From assembly GCA_964484325.1 (NCBI GenBank), contig CAZAEE010000005.1, forward strand, positions 1 through 64,000: a stretch of DNA of 64,000 nucleotides. Direction: 5' to 3'. Origin of the DNA: CAYLXX01 sp964484325 (GTDB lineage: Bacteria > Patescibacteriota > Microgenomatia > UBA1406 > GWC2-37-13). Under the pieces are notes generated by a model. It worked only from the letters and a program-made list of their open reading frames with translations, ran no database searches and was not told the DNA's origin. Positions 25,234 through 34,284 of the stretch are shown here, in pieces (the first letter of the stretch is position 1; each line of letters opens with the position of its first letter). The translations under genes were made by a program, and so were the position numbers.

Positions 25234-25238
25234 GCTAA
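25212..25238 (+). promoter_or_regulatory. CIRCE-like operator of clpB (HrcA site)
   Basis: TTAGCA at 25212-25217, 15 bases, then TGCTAA at 25233-25238. The classic CIRCE (TTAGCACTC-N9-GAGTGCTAA) has the same two hexamers at the same distance. Counted differently, 9-base arms ATTAGCAGT and ACTGCTAAT flank 11 bases. Its place over the promoter fits repression by HrcA, released on heat shock. Confidence 0.75.
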
Positions 25239-25239
25239 T

Positions 25240-27381
25240 ATGCAGATGCATTACGAACCTCCCCAGGATGAAGGCAATGTTCTGGATAAATATACAATTG
25301 ACCTCACGAAACGTGCCCGGGAAGGCATGATTGACCCGGTGATTGGCCGTGATGAGGAGGTACGACGCGTCGTCCAAATTCTTTCTCGACGCACAAAAAA
25401 TAATCCCGTTCTTCTTGGTGATCCTGGTGTTGGAAAAACCGCTATTGTTGAAGGTCTTGCCCAAAGAATTATCGCTGGTGATGTGCCTGATACTCTGAAA
25501 AACAAGCATATTTTAGCCCTGGATCTGGCCGGACTTCTGGCTGGTGCAGCTTTCCGCGGCGAGTTCGAACAGAGGCTGAAAAAAGTCCTCGAAACAGTCG
25601 AAAAATCTTCAGGTAAATATATCCTCTTTATTGATGAACTTCACACCATTGTCGGTGCCGGAGCAGCTGAAGGGGCAGTTGATGCCGGAAATATGCTCAA
25701 ACCTGCTTTAGCTCGAGGTTTACTTCATGCTATCGGTGCAACAACTGTCCGTGAATATCGACAGTATATCGAAAAAGATCCGGCACTTGAGCGACGTTTT
25801 CAACCTGTCTACATTGATGAGCCTACTCCCGAAGACAGTCTGGCTATTTTACGCGGTATTAAAGAAAAGTACGAAGTCCACCATGGAATAAAGATATCAG
25901 ATGACGCCCTGATCGCCGCAGTCAATTTATCGATCCGCTACATTGGCGACAGATTTTTACCGGATAAAGCAATTGATCTTATTGATGAAGCGGCAGCGGC
26001 CACTAAAATCGATATCGACTCTCTACCGGCTGAACTTGATCAGATCAAACGACGGATCATGCAGCTTGATATAGAGCTTGCTGCTTTGAAACGGGAAAAA
26101 GGTCTTGAACAGCGTAAAAAAACACTTGAAGAAGAACGAAAAGAACTTCAGAAAAAGTTTAACGAGATGCATGAGGAGTGGCAAAAACAGAAAAAAATTA
26201 TCTCAGACCTGCAAAAATATCGCATAGAACTTGATAAATTAAAAGCAGAACTGGAAAAAGCTGAACGCGAGGTGCTTCTTGATAAAGCAGCTGAACTAAA
26301 GTACGGCAAAATCCCCGAGGTCGAGAAAAAACTCAAAGAAGTCGAAAAGAAATGGCAGGAAATTCCTCATTCGAAACGGATTTTGAAAGAACAAGTCAGT
26401 GAAGAAGACATCGCCAAAATTGTCGCCCGTTGGACTAGTATTCCAGTAACCAGACTGCTTGAGTCTGAGTCGGAAAAACTTCTCAAACTTAATGAAGAGC
26501 TAAAAAAGCAGGTCGTTGGCCAAGATGAAGCGATCGACAAAATTGCTGGAGCGATCCGCAGATCTCGTGCTGGACTTTCTCCAGAAAATCGACCGATCGG
26601 GTCATTTTTATTTCTTGGACCAACAGGTGTCGGGAAAACTGAGACAGCCAAAGCTTTGGCACGGAGTCTTTTTAATGATGAAAAATCCATGATTCGTATC
26701 GACATGAGCGAGTATCAAGAACCTCATACTGTTGCTCGTCTTATCGGTGCTCCTCCTGGATATGTCGGATATGAAGAAGGTGGACAACTGACAGAAGCAG
26801 TTCGCAGAAAACCCTATAGCGTAGTTCTTTTTGACGAAGTTGAAAAAGCCCATCCTCAAGTTTTCAATGTTTTTTTACAGATTTTGGATGACGGCAGACT
26901 TACAGATGGACGAGGTCGGATAGTTAATTTTAAAAATACTATCATTATCTTAACATCAAATCTCGGGAGTCAACTCTTTGTCTCTCTTTCTGATAAAAAG
27001 AAACGTGATCAACAGGTGATGGATGTGGTCAAAAAGTTTTTTAAACCTGAGTTTCTTAATCGACTCGATAACATTGTCATCTTTAACGATCTTAATCAAG
27101 AAATGATGAAAAAAATCGTTGATATCCAAGTACAAGAATTAATTGCTCGAGTTAAAAAACAAAACATTCACCTTGAAGTACTACCAGCTGTAAAAAAATA
27201 TCTTCTTATGATTGGTTTCGATCGTGAATATGGCGCTCGACCACTCAGACGAGTTATTGATGAAAAAATTACTGATGAAGTTGCTCTACAAATTGTTGAA
27301 GGAAAAATTAAAGCACCTGACACTGTGGTTGTAGATTACAAACAAAACAAAATACAGATCGCAGTCAAAAAACCAAATTAA
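25240..27381 (+). CDS. clpB: ClpB-type AAA+ disaggregase lacking the N domain
   Basis: A 713-residue Hsp100 chaperone that pulls apart protein aggregates with DnaK. AAA-1 has Walker A GDPGVGKT and Walker B FIDELH; a long coiled-coil M domain (about 260-380, Glu/Lys-rich) follows; AAA-2 has GPTGVGKT, pore loop GYVGYEE and FDEVEKAH. The M domain length and lack of a ClpP-binding loop that I can see favour ClpB over ClpC. The N-terminal substrate domain (about 145 residues) is missing; the protein starts at the linker DKYTIDLTKRAREG. The promoter places transcription at this ATG, so the short form is native here. Confidence 0.92.
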   Translation: MQMHYEPPQDEGNVLDKYTIDLTKRAREGMIDPVIGRDEEVRRVVQILSRRTKNNPVLLGDPGVGKTAIVEGLAQRIIAGDVPDTLKNKHILALDLAGLLAGAAFRGEFEQRLKKVLETVEKSSGKYILFIDELHTIVGAGAAEGAVDAGNMLKPALARGLLHAIGATTVREYRQYIEKDPALERRFQPVYIDEPTPEDSLAILRGIKEKYEVHHGIKISDDALIAAVNLSIRYIGDRFLPDKAIDLIDEAAAATKIDIDSLPAELDQIKRRIMQLDIELAALKREKGLEQRKKTLEEERKELQKKFNEMHEEWQKQKKIISDLQKYRIELDKLKAELEKAEREVLLDKAAELKYGKIPEVEKKLKEVEKKWQEIPHSKRILKEQVSEEDIAKIVARWTSIPVTRLLESESEKLLKLNEELKKQVVGQDEAIDKIAGAIRRSRAGLSPENRPIGSFLFLGPTGVGKTETAKALARSLFNDEKSMIRIDMSEYQEPHTVARLIGAPPGYVGYEEGGQLTEAVRRKPYSVVLFDEVEKAHPQVFNVFLQILDDGRLTDGRGRIVNFKNTIIILTSNLGSQLFVSLSDKKKRDQQVMDVVKKFFKPEFLNRLDNIVIFNDLNQEMMKKIVDIQVQELIARVKKQNIHLEVLPAVKKYLLMIGFDREYGARPLRRVIDEKITDEVALQIVEGKIKAPDTVVVDYKQNKIQIAVKKPN

Positions 27382-27386
27382 AAAAA

Positions 27387-27773
27387 CTACAAACTGCTTC
27401 TTAATTTTATCGCAATTTTACTTAACTCTTCTTTCGTGAATCTTCGTGATTCTTGAAGTATTTCTTCAGATTCTTCATATCTTGGTTTGATATGAATATG
27501 AGCATGAGGTACTTGAATGCCAAATGTTTGATAGCTTATATAAAAAGGTGATAATGCTTTTTGAATAGCTTTGGTAATTTTCAACGCTACTAACCAATAT
27601 TTATCAAACTCCGGGACATCATATACCCAGTGATAATGAATTTTTGGGATAACGAGTGTGTGCCCTTTATTTTCTGGCATGATATCAAGAAATGCCAAGA
27701 ACTTTTCATCTTCATAAATCTTATATGACGGCAGTCCTCCCTCAATGATTTTACAAAAGATGCAATCGGGCAT
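27387..27773 (-). CDS. HIT family hydrolase
   Basis: A 128-residue histidine-triad protein starting MPDCIFCKIIEGGLPSYKIYED, with the catalytic VPHAHIHIKP. N-terminal Cys pair C4-x2-C7 may bind zinc. HIT enzymes cleave nucleoside phosphoramidates or dinucleotides. The start is at 27773 because the frame farther upstream overlaps the divergent aldolase gene and is not family sequence. Confidence 0.92.
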   Translation of the reverse strand: MPDCIFCKIIEGGLPSYKIYEDEKFLAFLDIMPENKGHTLVIPKIHYHWVYDVPEFDKYWLVALKITKAIQKALSPFYISYQTFGIQVPHAHIHIKPRYEESEEILQESRRFTKEELSKIAIKLRSSL

Positions 27774-27796
27774 ATAATATATCTTATCACAAAGAT

Positions 27797-28801
27797 ATGG
27801 ACACTCAGGTGCTAAATGATATCGCTCACAAAGTTGTTTCACGAACAATTCTTGCTGCAGATGAAAGTACGGGAACTATTAAAAAAAGATTAGCATCGGT
27901 CGGAATCGAATCAACTCCTGAAACAAACCGACAATATCGGCAACTTCTTTTTACAACACCGGGAATTGAACAGTTTGTCAGCGGTGTGATTTTATTTGAT
28001 GAAACGATCCGGCAATCAACAGACGATGGTGTACCCTTTCCGATTCTTCTTGAAAAAAAAGGTATTATACCTGGCATAAAAGTCGATAAAGGTACTGTAA
28101 AAATTGTTGAGTCAGGAGTTGATACTATTACTCAGGGACTTGAAGGACTGCTTGAAAGATTAAAAGAATATAAAAAACTCGGGGCAAAATTTGCCAAATG
28201 GAGAGCGGTTTTCGTAATCGAAGGTGAGTCGCCAAGTGATAATGCCATTGAAAGAAACGCTCATGATCTTGCTCAATACGCACTTATGTGTCAAAGCGTT
28301 GACATTGTACCGATTATTGAGCCGGAAGTACTTATGGATGGTAATAACTCAATCGATCAGGATAAAAACATCACAACCAAAATTCTCGAGTCGGTTTTTC
28401 GCCAGTTAACAGATAGCAGTATAAACCTGCAGGGAATTATTTTGAAACCAAACATGATTACAGCCGCTGTAAAACATTCTGAACAAGCACCAGCCACTAC
28501 AGTTGCCGCTACAACACTTCAAGTTCTTAAACAATCTGTTCCAGAATCTGTACCCGGTGTCGCTTTTCTTTCGGGTGGCCAAAGTCCGGATCGCGCCACC
28601 ACTCATTTAAATGAGATCAATAAAATGAAAAATAAAAATCAAAGCCAGTATCCTTGGAGAATTACTGCCTCTTACGGAAGAGCTTTACAAGGGGAAACTC
28701 TTGAAGCCTGGAGCGGAAAAAAGGAAAATACCACAACTGCTCAAAAAATATTCTTAAGTCGAGCGGAAAAAGTTTATAAAGCCAGTCTTGGACAGTTATA
28801 A
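27797..28801 (+). CDS. fbaB: Class I fructose-bisphosphate aldolase
   Basis: A 334-residue aldolase of the eukaryote-like class I type. The Schiff-base Lys is K217 in GIILKPNM; ILAADEST (18-25), FAKWR (132-136) and EPEVLMDG (175-182) supply other active-site residues. It joins or splits triose phosphates and fructose-1,6-bisphosphate. It opens the run aldolase-glpX-gap-pgk and is separated from glpX by one base. Confidence 0.94.
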   Translation: MDTQVLNDIAHKVVSRTILAADESTGTIKKRLASVGIESTPETNRQYRQLLFTTPGIEQFVSGVILFDETIRQSTDDGVPFPILLEKKGIIPGIKVDKGTVKIVESGVDTITQGLEGLLERLKEYKKLGAKFAKWRAVFVIEGESPSDNAIERNAHDLAQYALMCQSVDIVPIIEPEVLMDGNNSIDQDKNITTKILESVFRQLTDSSINLQGIILKPNMITAAVKHSEQAPATTVAATTLQVLKQSVPESVPGVAFLSGGQSPDRATTHLNEINKMKNKNQSQYPWRITASYGRALQGETLEAWSGKKENTTTAQKIFLSRAEKVYKASLGQL

Positions 28802-28802
28802 A

Positions 28803-29750
28803 ATGGATAGAAATCTTGCACTAGAATTTGTTCGTGTCACTGAAGCTGCGGCGATTGCGGCGGCACAGTGGATTGGTCGTGGAGATAAAAATGCTGCGGA
28901 TCAGGCTGCGGTTGATGAAATGCGATCACGTTTTAATCTGATTGATTTTGGTGCAACAATAGTTATCGGTGAAGGAGAAAAAGATGAAGCACCTGAACTT
29001 TATATTGGTGAACACGTTGGTAAACGGAAAAATGATGATTTTGATCTGGCGGTAGATCCGCTTGAATGTACAGATAGTGTCGCCCATGGTCGTTATAATG
29101 CCATGTCTGTTATTGTTGCTGGGTCAAAAGGTTCGTTACTTCATGCGCCTGATACCTACATGGACAAAATTGCTGTTGGCCCCGATGCAAAAGATGCGAT
29201 TGATCTAGATGCATCAGTGAAGGTAAATATTATAAAAACTGCTAAAACTTTGGATAAAAAAATTGAAGAAGTAACTGTTTTGGTCCTTGATCGTCCTCGA
29301 CATGAAGAACTAATCAAACAAATTCGAAATGCTGGAGCACGAGTCCGTCTTATCACCGACGGTGATGTTGCTGGTGCAATAGCTCCGTGTATGCCTGATA
29401 GTGAGATCGATATGCTTATGGGAATTGGTGCCAGCGCGGAAGCAGTTCTTGCAGCAGCTGCGATCAAAACTTTAGGAGGTCAACTACTTTGTCGATTTAA
29501 ACCTCTAAATGATTCACATAAGGATAAAATTGAGAAATTCGGGATAAAAAATCTTAATAAAATATATTCTGTAAACGATTTGGCAAAGGGCAATGAGTTA
29601 ACTTTTACGGCAACAGGTGTAATCGACGGACCGCTTTTAAAAGGTGTAACGTTTACTAAAGATAAAATTATTACTCATTCAATTGTGATACGTAGTTATT
29701 CAAAAACAATCCGCTATATGACTACCTACCATCATTATCATTCTGTATAA
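28803..29750 (+). CDS. glpX: Class II fructose-1,6-bisphosphatase GlpX
   Basis: A 315-residue enzyme that removes the C1 phosphate from fructose-1,6-bisphosphate in gluconeogenesis. Motifs are IGEGEKDEAP and the metal site AVDPLECT, where most GlpX proteins have DP-L/I-E-Gly-Thr; the Cys for Gly is a change worth noting. GDVAGAI and MGIGASAEAVLAAAA follow. Start 28803 is chosen over a TTG inside the aldolase gene. Confidence 0.93.
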   Translation: MDRNLALEFVRVTEAAAIAAAQWIGRGDKNAADQAAVDEMRSRFNLIDFGATIVIGEGEKDEAPELYIGEHVGKRKNDDFDLAVDPLECTDSVAHGRYNAMSVIVAGSKGSLLHAPDTYMDKIAVGPDAKDAIDLDASVKVNIIKTAKTLDKKIEEVTVLVLDRPRHEELIKQIRNAGARVRLITDGDVAGAIAPCMPDSEIDMLMGIGASAEAVLAAAAIKTLGGQLLCRFKPLNDSHKDKIEKFGIKNLNKIYSVNDLAKGNELTFTATGVIDGPLLKGVTFTKDKIITHSIVIRSYSKTIRYMTTYHHYHSV

Positions 29751-29759
29751 TCAAATCAT

Positions 29760-30767
29760 ATGAAAAAAATTAAAGTCGGTCTAAACGGATTTGGTCGTAT
29801 CGGTCGGGCTTTCACTCGCATTGCTTTCTTGCAAGGGAATTTTGATATTGTGGCAGTTAACACGCGCAAAACTCCCCCAAAAATGCTGGCATATCTTCTT
29901 CAATATGACTCAATTTACCGGAAATATAATAAAAAAGTGACGTATGATGAACAAAATATCATGATAGACGGAGTAAAAGTGGCTGCGACCCAAATTGCTG
30001 AGCCGGCTGATATACCATGGGATACATATGGAGTTGATATTGTTGTTGACGCCACTGGTGCTTTCGAAAATGCCGCCGATCTTCAGAAGCATATTAAAGG
30101 TTCTGTGAAAAAAGTTGTTCTAACCGCGCCATCAAAAGAGGATGATATGCCACACGTTGTTCTTGGTGTTAATGATGCTGACATGCAGAAAGGCACCGTC
30201 ATTTCCAACTGCTCTTGCACAACAAACTCGGCCTCTCCTCTTTTTAAAGTTCTTGATGATAATTTCAAAGTTGTTTCGGGATTTTTAACGACAGTTCATG
30301 CGTACACATCAACTCAAGAACTTCTTGATGACCCAGCCAAATCTCCTGAACGATCGAGATCGGCTGTTCTTAATACAGTTCCGTCAACCACTGGAGCTGC
30401 CAAAGCTGTTGTAAAAACACTTCCCCAACTCAAAGGCAAAATTGACGGCATGGCGATGCGTGTTCCGGTACCTGTCGGATCTTTTTCGGATGTTTCCGCT
30501 GTTGTTGAAAAATCGACAACGACTGAAGAAGTGAATCAAGTTTTCAAACAAGCCTCTGAAGGCCCTCTTAAAGGAATCCTTGCGTACGAAACGGAGATAC
30601 TCGTTTCATCAGACTATATCGGCAATCCTTATTCGTGTACGTTTGACGCCAACTACACCAAAGTTATCAACGGCACCTTCATTAAAGTCTTTGGCTGGTA
30701 TGATAATGAATGGGGTTATTCTGCTCGACTAGTCAATCTCATTGAAAAAATGTCTGACTTAGTATAA
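29760..30767 (+). CDS. gap: Type I glyceraldehyde-3-phosphate dehydrogenase, NADP-type pocket
   Basis: A 335-residue enzyme with Rossmann NGFGRIG (9-15), catalytic C153 in SNCSCTTN, HAYTSTQ, and the C-terminal WYDNEWGY. After the second strand it reads VAVNTRKTP; NAD enzymes have an Asp here (VNDL), so loss of it suggests preference for NADP, as in Bacillus GapB. That fits a gluconeogenic direction beside glpX. TATAAT overlaps the glpX end, eight bases before this ATG, so it may also have its own transcript. Confidence 0.95.
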   Translation: MKKIKVGLNGFGRIGRAFTRIAFLQGNFDIVAVNTRKTPPKMLAYLLQYDSIYRKYNKKVTYDEQNIMIDGVKVAATQIAEPADIPWDTYGVDIVVDATGAFENAADLQKHIKGSVKKVVLTAPSKEDDMPHVVLGVNDADMQKGTVISNCSCTTNSASPLFKVLDDNFKVVSGFLTTVHAYTSTQELLDDPAKSPERSRSAVLNTVPSTTGAAKAVVKTLPQLKGKIDGMAMRVPVPVGSFSDVSAVVEKSTTTEEVNQVFKQASEGPLKGILAYETEILVSSDYIGNPYSCTFDANYTKVINGTFIKVFGWYDNEWGYSARLVNLIEKMSDLV

Positions 30768-30791
30768 AATCACTTTTTCCCAAAAAAAATT

Positions 30792-31970
30792 ATGTCAGAT
30801 ATACCCTACATCGACACAACCGAGATAAAAAACAAGAAAGTGCTTCTTCGCGTTGACTTCAACGTCAGTCTTAATCCGGATTTTACTATCGCAGATGATG
30901 CACGTATTCAACAAGCTTTGCCAACGATCGAATTTTTATTAAAAAACGATAATCGATTGATTCTCGTCTCCCATCTTGATCGACCAGAAACGCGTGATGA
31001 AAAATATTCATTAAAAAATGTTGCCAAGAGGCTGCAAGAATATTTAAAAGGTAAAAAAGTTCTACTCGTAAATGATTTTTTAACAGATAAAACCCTTATT
31101 GATAACCAAAAAGGAGACGAGGTGTTGATGCTTGAGAATATTAGATTCTATCCTGAAGAAAAAGCTGGAGATGATGGATTTGCGACAAAGTTAGCGTCGT
31201 TAGCTGAAATCTATGTTAATGATGCTTTTGGTGTATCTCACAGATCTGACGCGTCTATCGTTGCCGTCACTAAGCACCTGCCAAGTTATGGTGGACTGCT
31301 GCTTAAAAGAGAAATTCAGATGATTTCTAAGGTTATTGAGAAACCTCGCAAACCATTCGTCGCGATCATCGGCGGTGCAAAAATTGAAACTAAAATTGAT
31401 CTTATAGGGAAATTAACAGAATTAGCAGACACAATTATCATTGGCGGAGGGCTCGCAAACACATTCCTTTGTGGACAAGGATATAACATTGGCAAAAGTT
31501 ACTGTGAGTATGAAAAAGTCACCAAGGCCAAAGAACTTCTAGCACTTGCGAAAAAAAACAATACAGAAATTTTGCTTCCGGCCGATGGTGCAATAGCAAA
31601 CGGCAGTGATGAAAATGTGTTTGAAATAAAAAAAGTCGATCAAATTCCCGATGGCGGATACATGCTTGATATCGGACCAGAAACCCAAGCTGCATTTGGT
31701 GCTGTTATAGCCAAAGCCAATACCATTGTCTGGAACGGTCCCGTGGGATACATTGAAAACCCTTCATTCAGAAGCGGTACAGACTTCATCTATTACTCAA
31801 TAACAATTAACGAAAACGCCGATACACTCGTTGGTGGCGGTGATACTCTAGCTGCTATCTCAAAAAAAGAATACTTAGACAAAATTGACCATATTTCAAC
31901 TGGCGGTGGTGCAATGTTAGAGTTTATCGAAAAAGGAACACTTCCTGGAATTGAGGCACTAAAAAAATAA
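30792..31970 (+). CDS. pgk: Phosphoglycerate kinase
   Basis: A 392-residue kinase exchanging phosphate between 1,3-bisphosphoglycerate and ADP. Features are VLLRVDFNVSL, the SHLDRPE substrate site, ENIRFYPEE, the GGAKIETKI hinge, WNGPVGYIE and VGGGDTLAAI. The last gene of the run; it ends tail to tail with the DUF192 gene without a gap. Confidence 0.96.
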   Translation: MSDIPYIDTTEIKNKKVLLRVDFNVSLNPDFTIADDARIQQALPTIEFLLKNDNRLILVSHLDRPETRDEKYSLKNVAKRLQEYLKGKKVLLVNDFLTDKTLIDNQKGDEVLMLENIRFYPEEKAGDDGFATKLASLAEIYVNDAFGVSHRSDASIVAVTKHLPSYGGLLLKREIQMISKVIEKPRKPFVAIIGGAKIETKIDLIGKLTELADTIIIGGGLANTFLCGQGYNIGKSYCEYEKVTKAKELLALAKKNNTEILLPADGAIANGSDENVFEIKKVDQIPDGGYMLDIGPETQAAFGAVIAKANTIVWNGPVGYIENPSFRSGTDFIYYSITINENADTLVGGGDTLAAISKKEYLDKIDHISTGGGAMLEFIEKGTLPGIEALKK

Positions 31971-32378
31971 TTATTTCTTTTTAAGCTCAAGTACTTTATC
32001 TGCTTTGCCAGGTGACGCAACGTAAACATACTCCTTACTTTTTTCAATCGAAGGCAGTTGAACCGTACCAATAACCTTATTTTCATTAATCCACACCAGA
32101 TTAAGATCCATAAAAGTATTTTTATTCCAGAATGTTCGAGGCTTCGAGTCTGGAAACAAAAAGATCATCCCATCCACACCTGGAAGACTGCGAAAGTTCA
32201 TGAGTCCGCGCTCCCAAAGATCAGGCGTATCTGCTACCAAAAGCTTATACGATCTATTTTCTATCTGGTAATTTGTTATCTTAAAAGCTCTATAATAAGT
32301 TTTTTCTAAAACCACACTGTAAAGGAAAAAAGCAACAATAACGATAACACCTGCAGTAATAATTTTTTTAACTATCAT
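31971..32378 (-). CDS. DUF192 protein, membrane anchored
   Basis: A 135-residue protein with an N-terminal hydrophobic segment (about 6-26) and a DUF192 domain (about 40-132) with DTPDLWERGLMNFRSLPGVDGMIFLF and the FWNKNTFMDLNLVWI core. The function of the family is unknown. It starts one base after the stop of the DUF2207 gene. Confidence 0.88.
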   Translation of the reverse strand: MIVKKIITAGVIVIVAFFLYSVVLEKTYYRAFKITNYQIENRSYKLLVADTPDLWERGLMNFRSLPGVDGMIFLFPDSKPRTFWNKNTFMDLNLVWINENKVIGTVQLPSIEKSKEYVYVASPGKADKVLELKKK

Positions 32379-32379
32379 A

Positions 32380-34242
32380 TTAACTGGCTCCTCCACCTCC
32401 GCCACCGCCACCTCCTCCGCCACCGCCAGAGAAGCCACCGCCAGCACCACTACTCATTGAGGAGTTTAACGCGCTTGAGAATGACGAAAAACTAGAGGCA
32501 AAGTTGAAACCACCCGCACCAAAATTGGTCTGAGAAATTGTACCGCTTGAGGAGGTACTGTAGTACCAATACGTATGAGCAACTTTCGGATCTTGAGCTA
32601 AAATAAGCGGTAAGTATTCTGAGACCTTTTTTGCGACTCCAAGAGCAGTACCGTAAACGAGAATGTCTTCCCAAATGGTAACAGCTTGAGGTAATTCTCG
32701 TTTAAATCGAGAAATATTTTCAATATATTTTTTAAACGCAAGCCACTTTTTCGCCTCGACCTCTGCGTCAGGACTCCACCGTAAAAATATTCTTCCGACA
32801 AGAAAAGAAATAAAACCTGCTCCGACAATTCCCCAAACGTAATACGGTAGAAAATCGGGAGATAGTACTTTTAAGCTGTACGCCAGACACGTTAAGGCAA
32901 AAAGAATGTAAAAAACGTTTGCCAAGGTAAAGTAAATGCGCCATTTTTTGCTGATGTCTTCAACGAAGTTTTTCTTGTCGGCTTCATCTTTAACTTGTTT
33001 CATCCACCCGGTATAAAATGTTCTTGATGCCATAGGTTGTGCTTTCATTGCGGCTTTCAATTCAGTTAGCGAAATTTCTTTCTGATCATCAGCAATCTCG
33101 ACAAGAAACGCCAGCACCATTTTTTCAGATTCCAGGAGAGAGTTTTTGGATTGATTCAAGAAATGAATGATATATTCATAATCTTTTTTACCAGGACCTA
33201 TTAATCTTTTTTTAACAACTTCGTGCTCTTCTATCTTTAGATATCGTTTTCGGGCAAGATACAATATCATGGCCGAAAATGAGTTGACGGTCACCGATTG
33301 ATCCTGAGAAATCAACGCTTCAACAAGCGGCGGCGAAATTTTACTTGGAGGATACATTAAATGATCTGGTACAGTAGTGACTTTATACTCCTTACCAAAT
33401 CGAACCCATTTCCGATACCAGAAAAATATCCAGACAGGCACCGTTAACAAAAGGAAAATAATTATTCCGGCTCGTACGCGAGCATCACGTATCGTCTGAT
33501 CCTGAAAGTGCTGCTCCTCTGCCTTAATTGCCTCAAGCTTATTTTCTTGAATAGCTTGACCTTCAATAATTCGTGAAGGAAACACTGCCCTTACTTCAAC
33601 AAATGAGTAGGGCGAGATGTTGGCTGCTGAAAAATGAGCAGTTTTACCATTAATGATTTGGGCAATACCGTTTAGCGGTCCGTGACCCCAGACAAAGATA
33701 TTATCTTTCCCAACATCTTCAGGGAGTATAATAGTTATATCTACCCTATCAGTTAGCGCACCCCACTCTTTGCCGATCGGTTGCCAATAAAACTGAGCCA
33801 CGTCCAGATACTTTTGGATAGCTCCCTGAATCGTATACGTTAAAATAAATGTTTTTTCTTCATTATAAGAACTATGATACGCTTCAATATGAAACCAAGC
33901 ATCATTGACTATGGCAAAAAAGTAATGAGGTGGTCGTGTACTGTCGGCTGAGTAATTCAATGGTTTGTAGTCTATATGGCCGGCTCTACCTTCTTCTGCA
34001 ATAGAAACATCACTGACACGTTCACCTGATCTCAGCGGTACATTCCAATACACTTCACTAAATGAACCGGTGAAGTAAAAGGCTCTTTTTTCCTCAACTT
34101 GAAAGCTGCCGTCTTTCTGAATTGCATAAGTGCTGTTAATATAGGGGATATAAAAACTCTTATCAGAAGCCGCTACTTTGGAAGCATGAAAAAACAAACT
34201 ACATGAAGCTATAAAAAATACTAAAATAAGTTTTTTAATCAC
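32380..34242 (-). CDS. DUF2207 membrane protein with Gly-rich tail
   Basis: A 620-residue protein: signal peptide (about 1-25), outside beta domain (about 27-255) with DGSFQVEEKRAFYFTGSFSEVYWNVPL typical of DUF2207, a membrane helix (about 260-280), a cytosolic part, two more helices (about 440-485), and a C terminus ending in a long Gly run after FSGG, the family signature. Function unknown. The start is GTG at 34242, supported by TATAAT (minus strand, 34249-34254) six bases upstream and by the signal peptide; the farther upstream ATG would overlap the divergent glycosylase gene and bury the signal. Confidence 0.88.
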   Translation of the reverse strand: MIKKLILVFFIASCSLFFHASKVAASDKSFYIPYINSTYAIQKDGSFQVEEKRAFYFTGSFSEVYWNVPLRSGERVSDVSIAEEGRAGHIDYKPLNYSADSTRPPHYFFAIVNDAWFHIEAYHSSYNEEKTFILTYTIQGAIQKYLDVAQFYWQPIGKEWGALTDRVDITIILPEDVGKDNIFVWGHGPLNGIAQIINGKTAHFSAANISPYSFVEVRAVFPSRIIEGQAIQENKLEAIKAEEQHFQDQTIRDARVRAGIIIFLLLTVPVWIFFWYRKWVRFGKEYKVTTVPDHLMYPPSKISPPLVEALISQDQSVTVNSFSAMILYLARKRYLKIEEHEVVKKRLIGPGKKDYEYIIHFLNQSKNSLLESEKMVLAFLVEIADDQKEISLTELKAAMKAQPMASRTFYTGWMKQVKDEADKKNFVEDISKKWRIYFTLANVFYILFALTCLAYSLKVLSPDFLPYYVWGIVGAGFISFLVGRIFLRWSPDAEVEAKKWLAFKKYIENISRFKRELPQAVTIWEDILVYGTALGVAKKVSEYLPLILAQDPKVAHTYWYYSTSSSGTISQTNFGAGGFNFASSFSSFSSALNSSMSSGAGGGFSGGGGGGGGGGGGGAS

Positions 34243-34245
34243 ATT

Positions 34246-34275
34246 TTGATTATAACACCCGTAATAAGGTAAAAT
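34246..34275. promoter_or_regulatory. Divergent promoters for DUF2207 and AlkA-like genes
   Basis: Plus strand: TTGATT (34246-34251), 18-base spacer, TAAAAT (34270-34275), nine bases before the ATG at 34285. Minus strand: TATAAT at 34249-34254, six bases before the GTG at 34242. The plus -35 and minus -10 overlap. Confidence 0.6.
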
Positions 34276-34284
34276 AAATCTATT

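Noticed and set aside
27774..27848. Longer N terminus for the HIT protein
   Set aside because: It overlaps the divergent aldolase gene, and the family begins at MPDCIFCKI.
27990..29750. GC-type antisense frames in the aldolase and glpX genes
   Set aside because: They are shadows of strongly supported enzymes.
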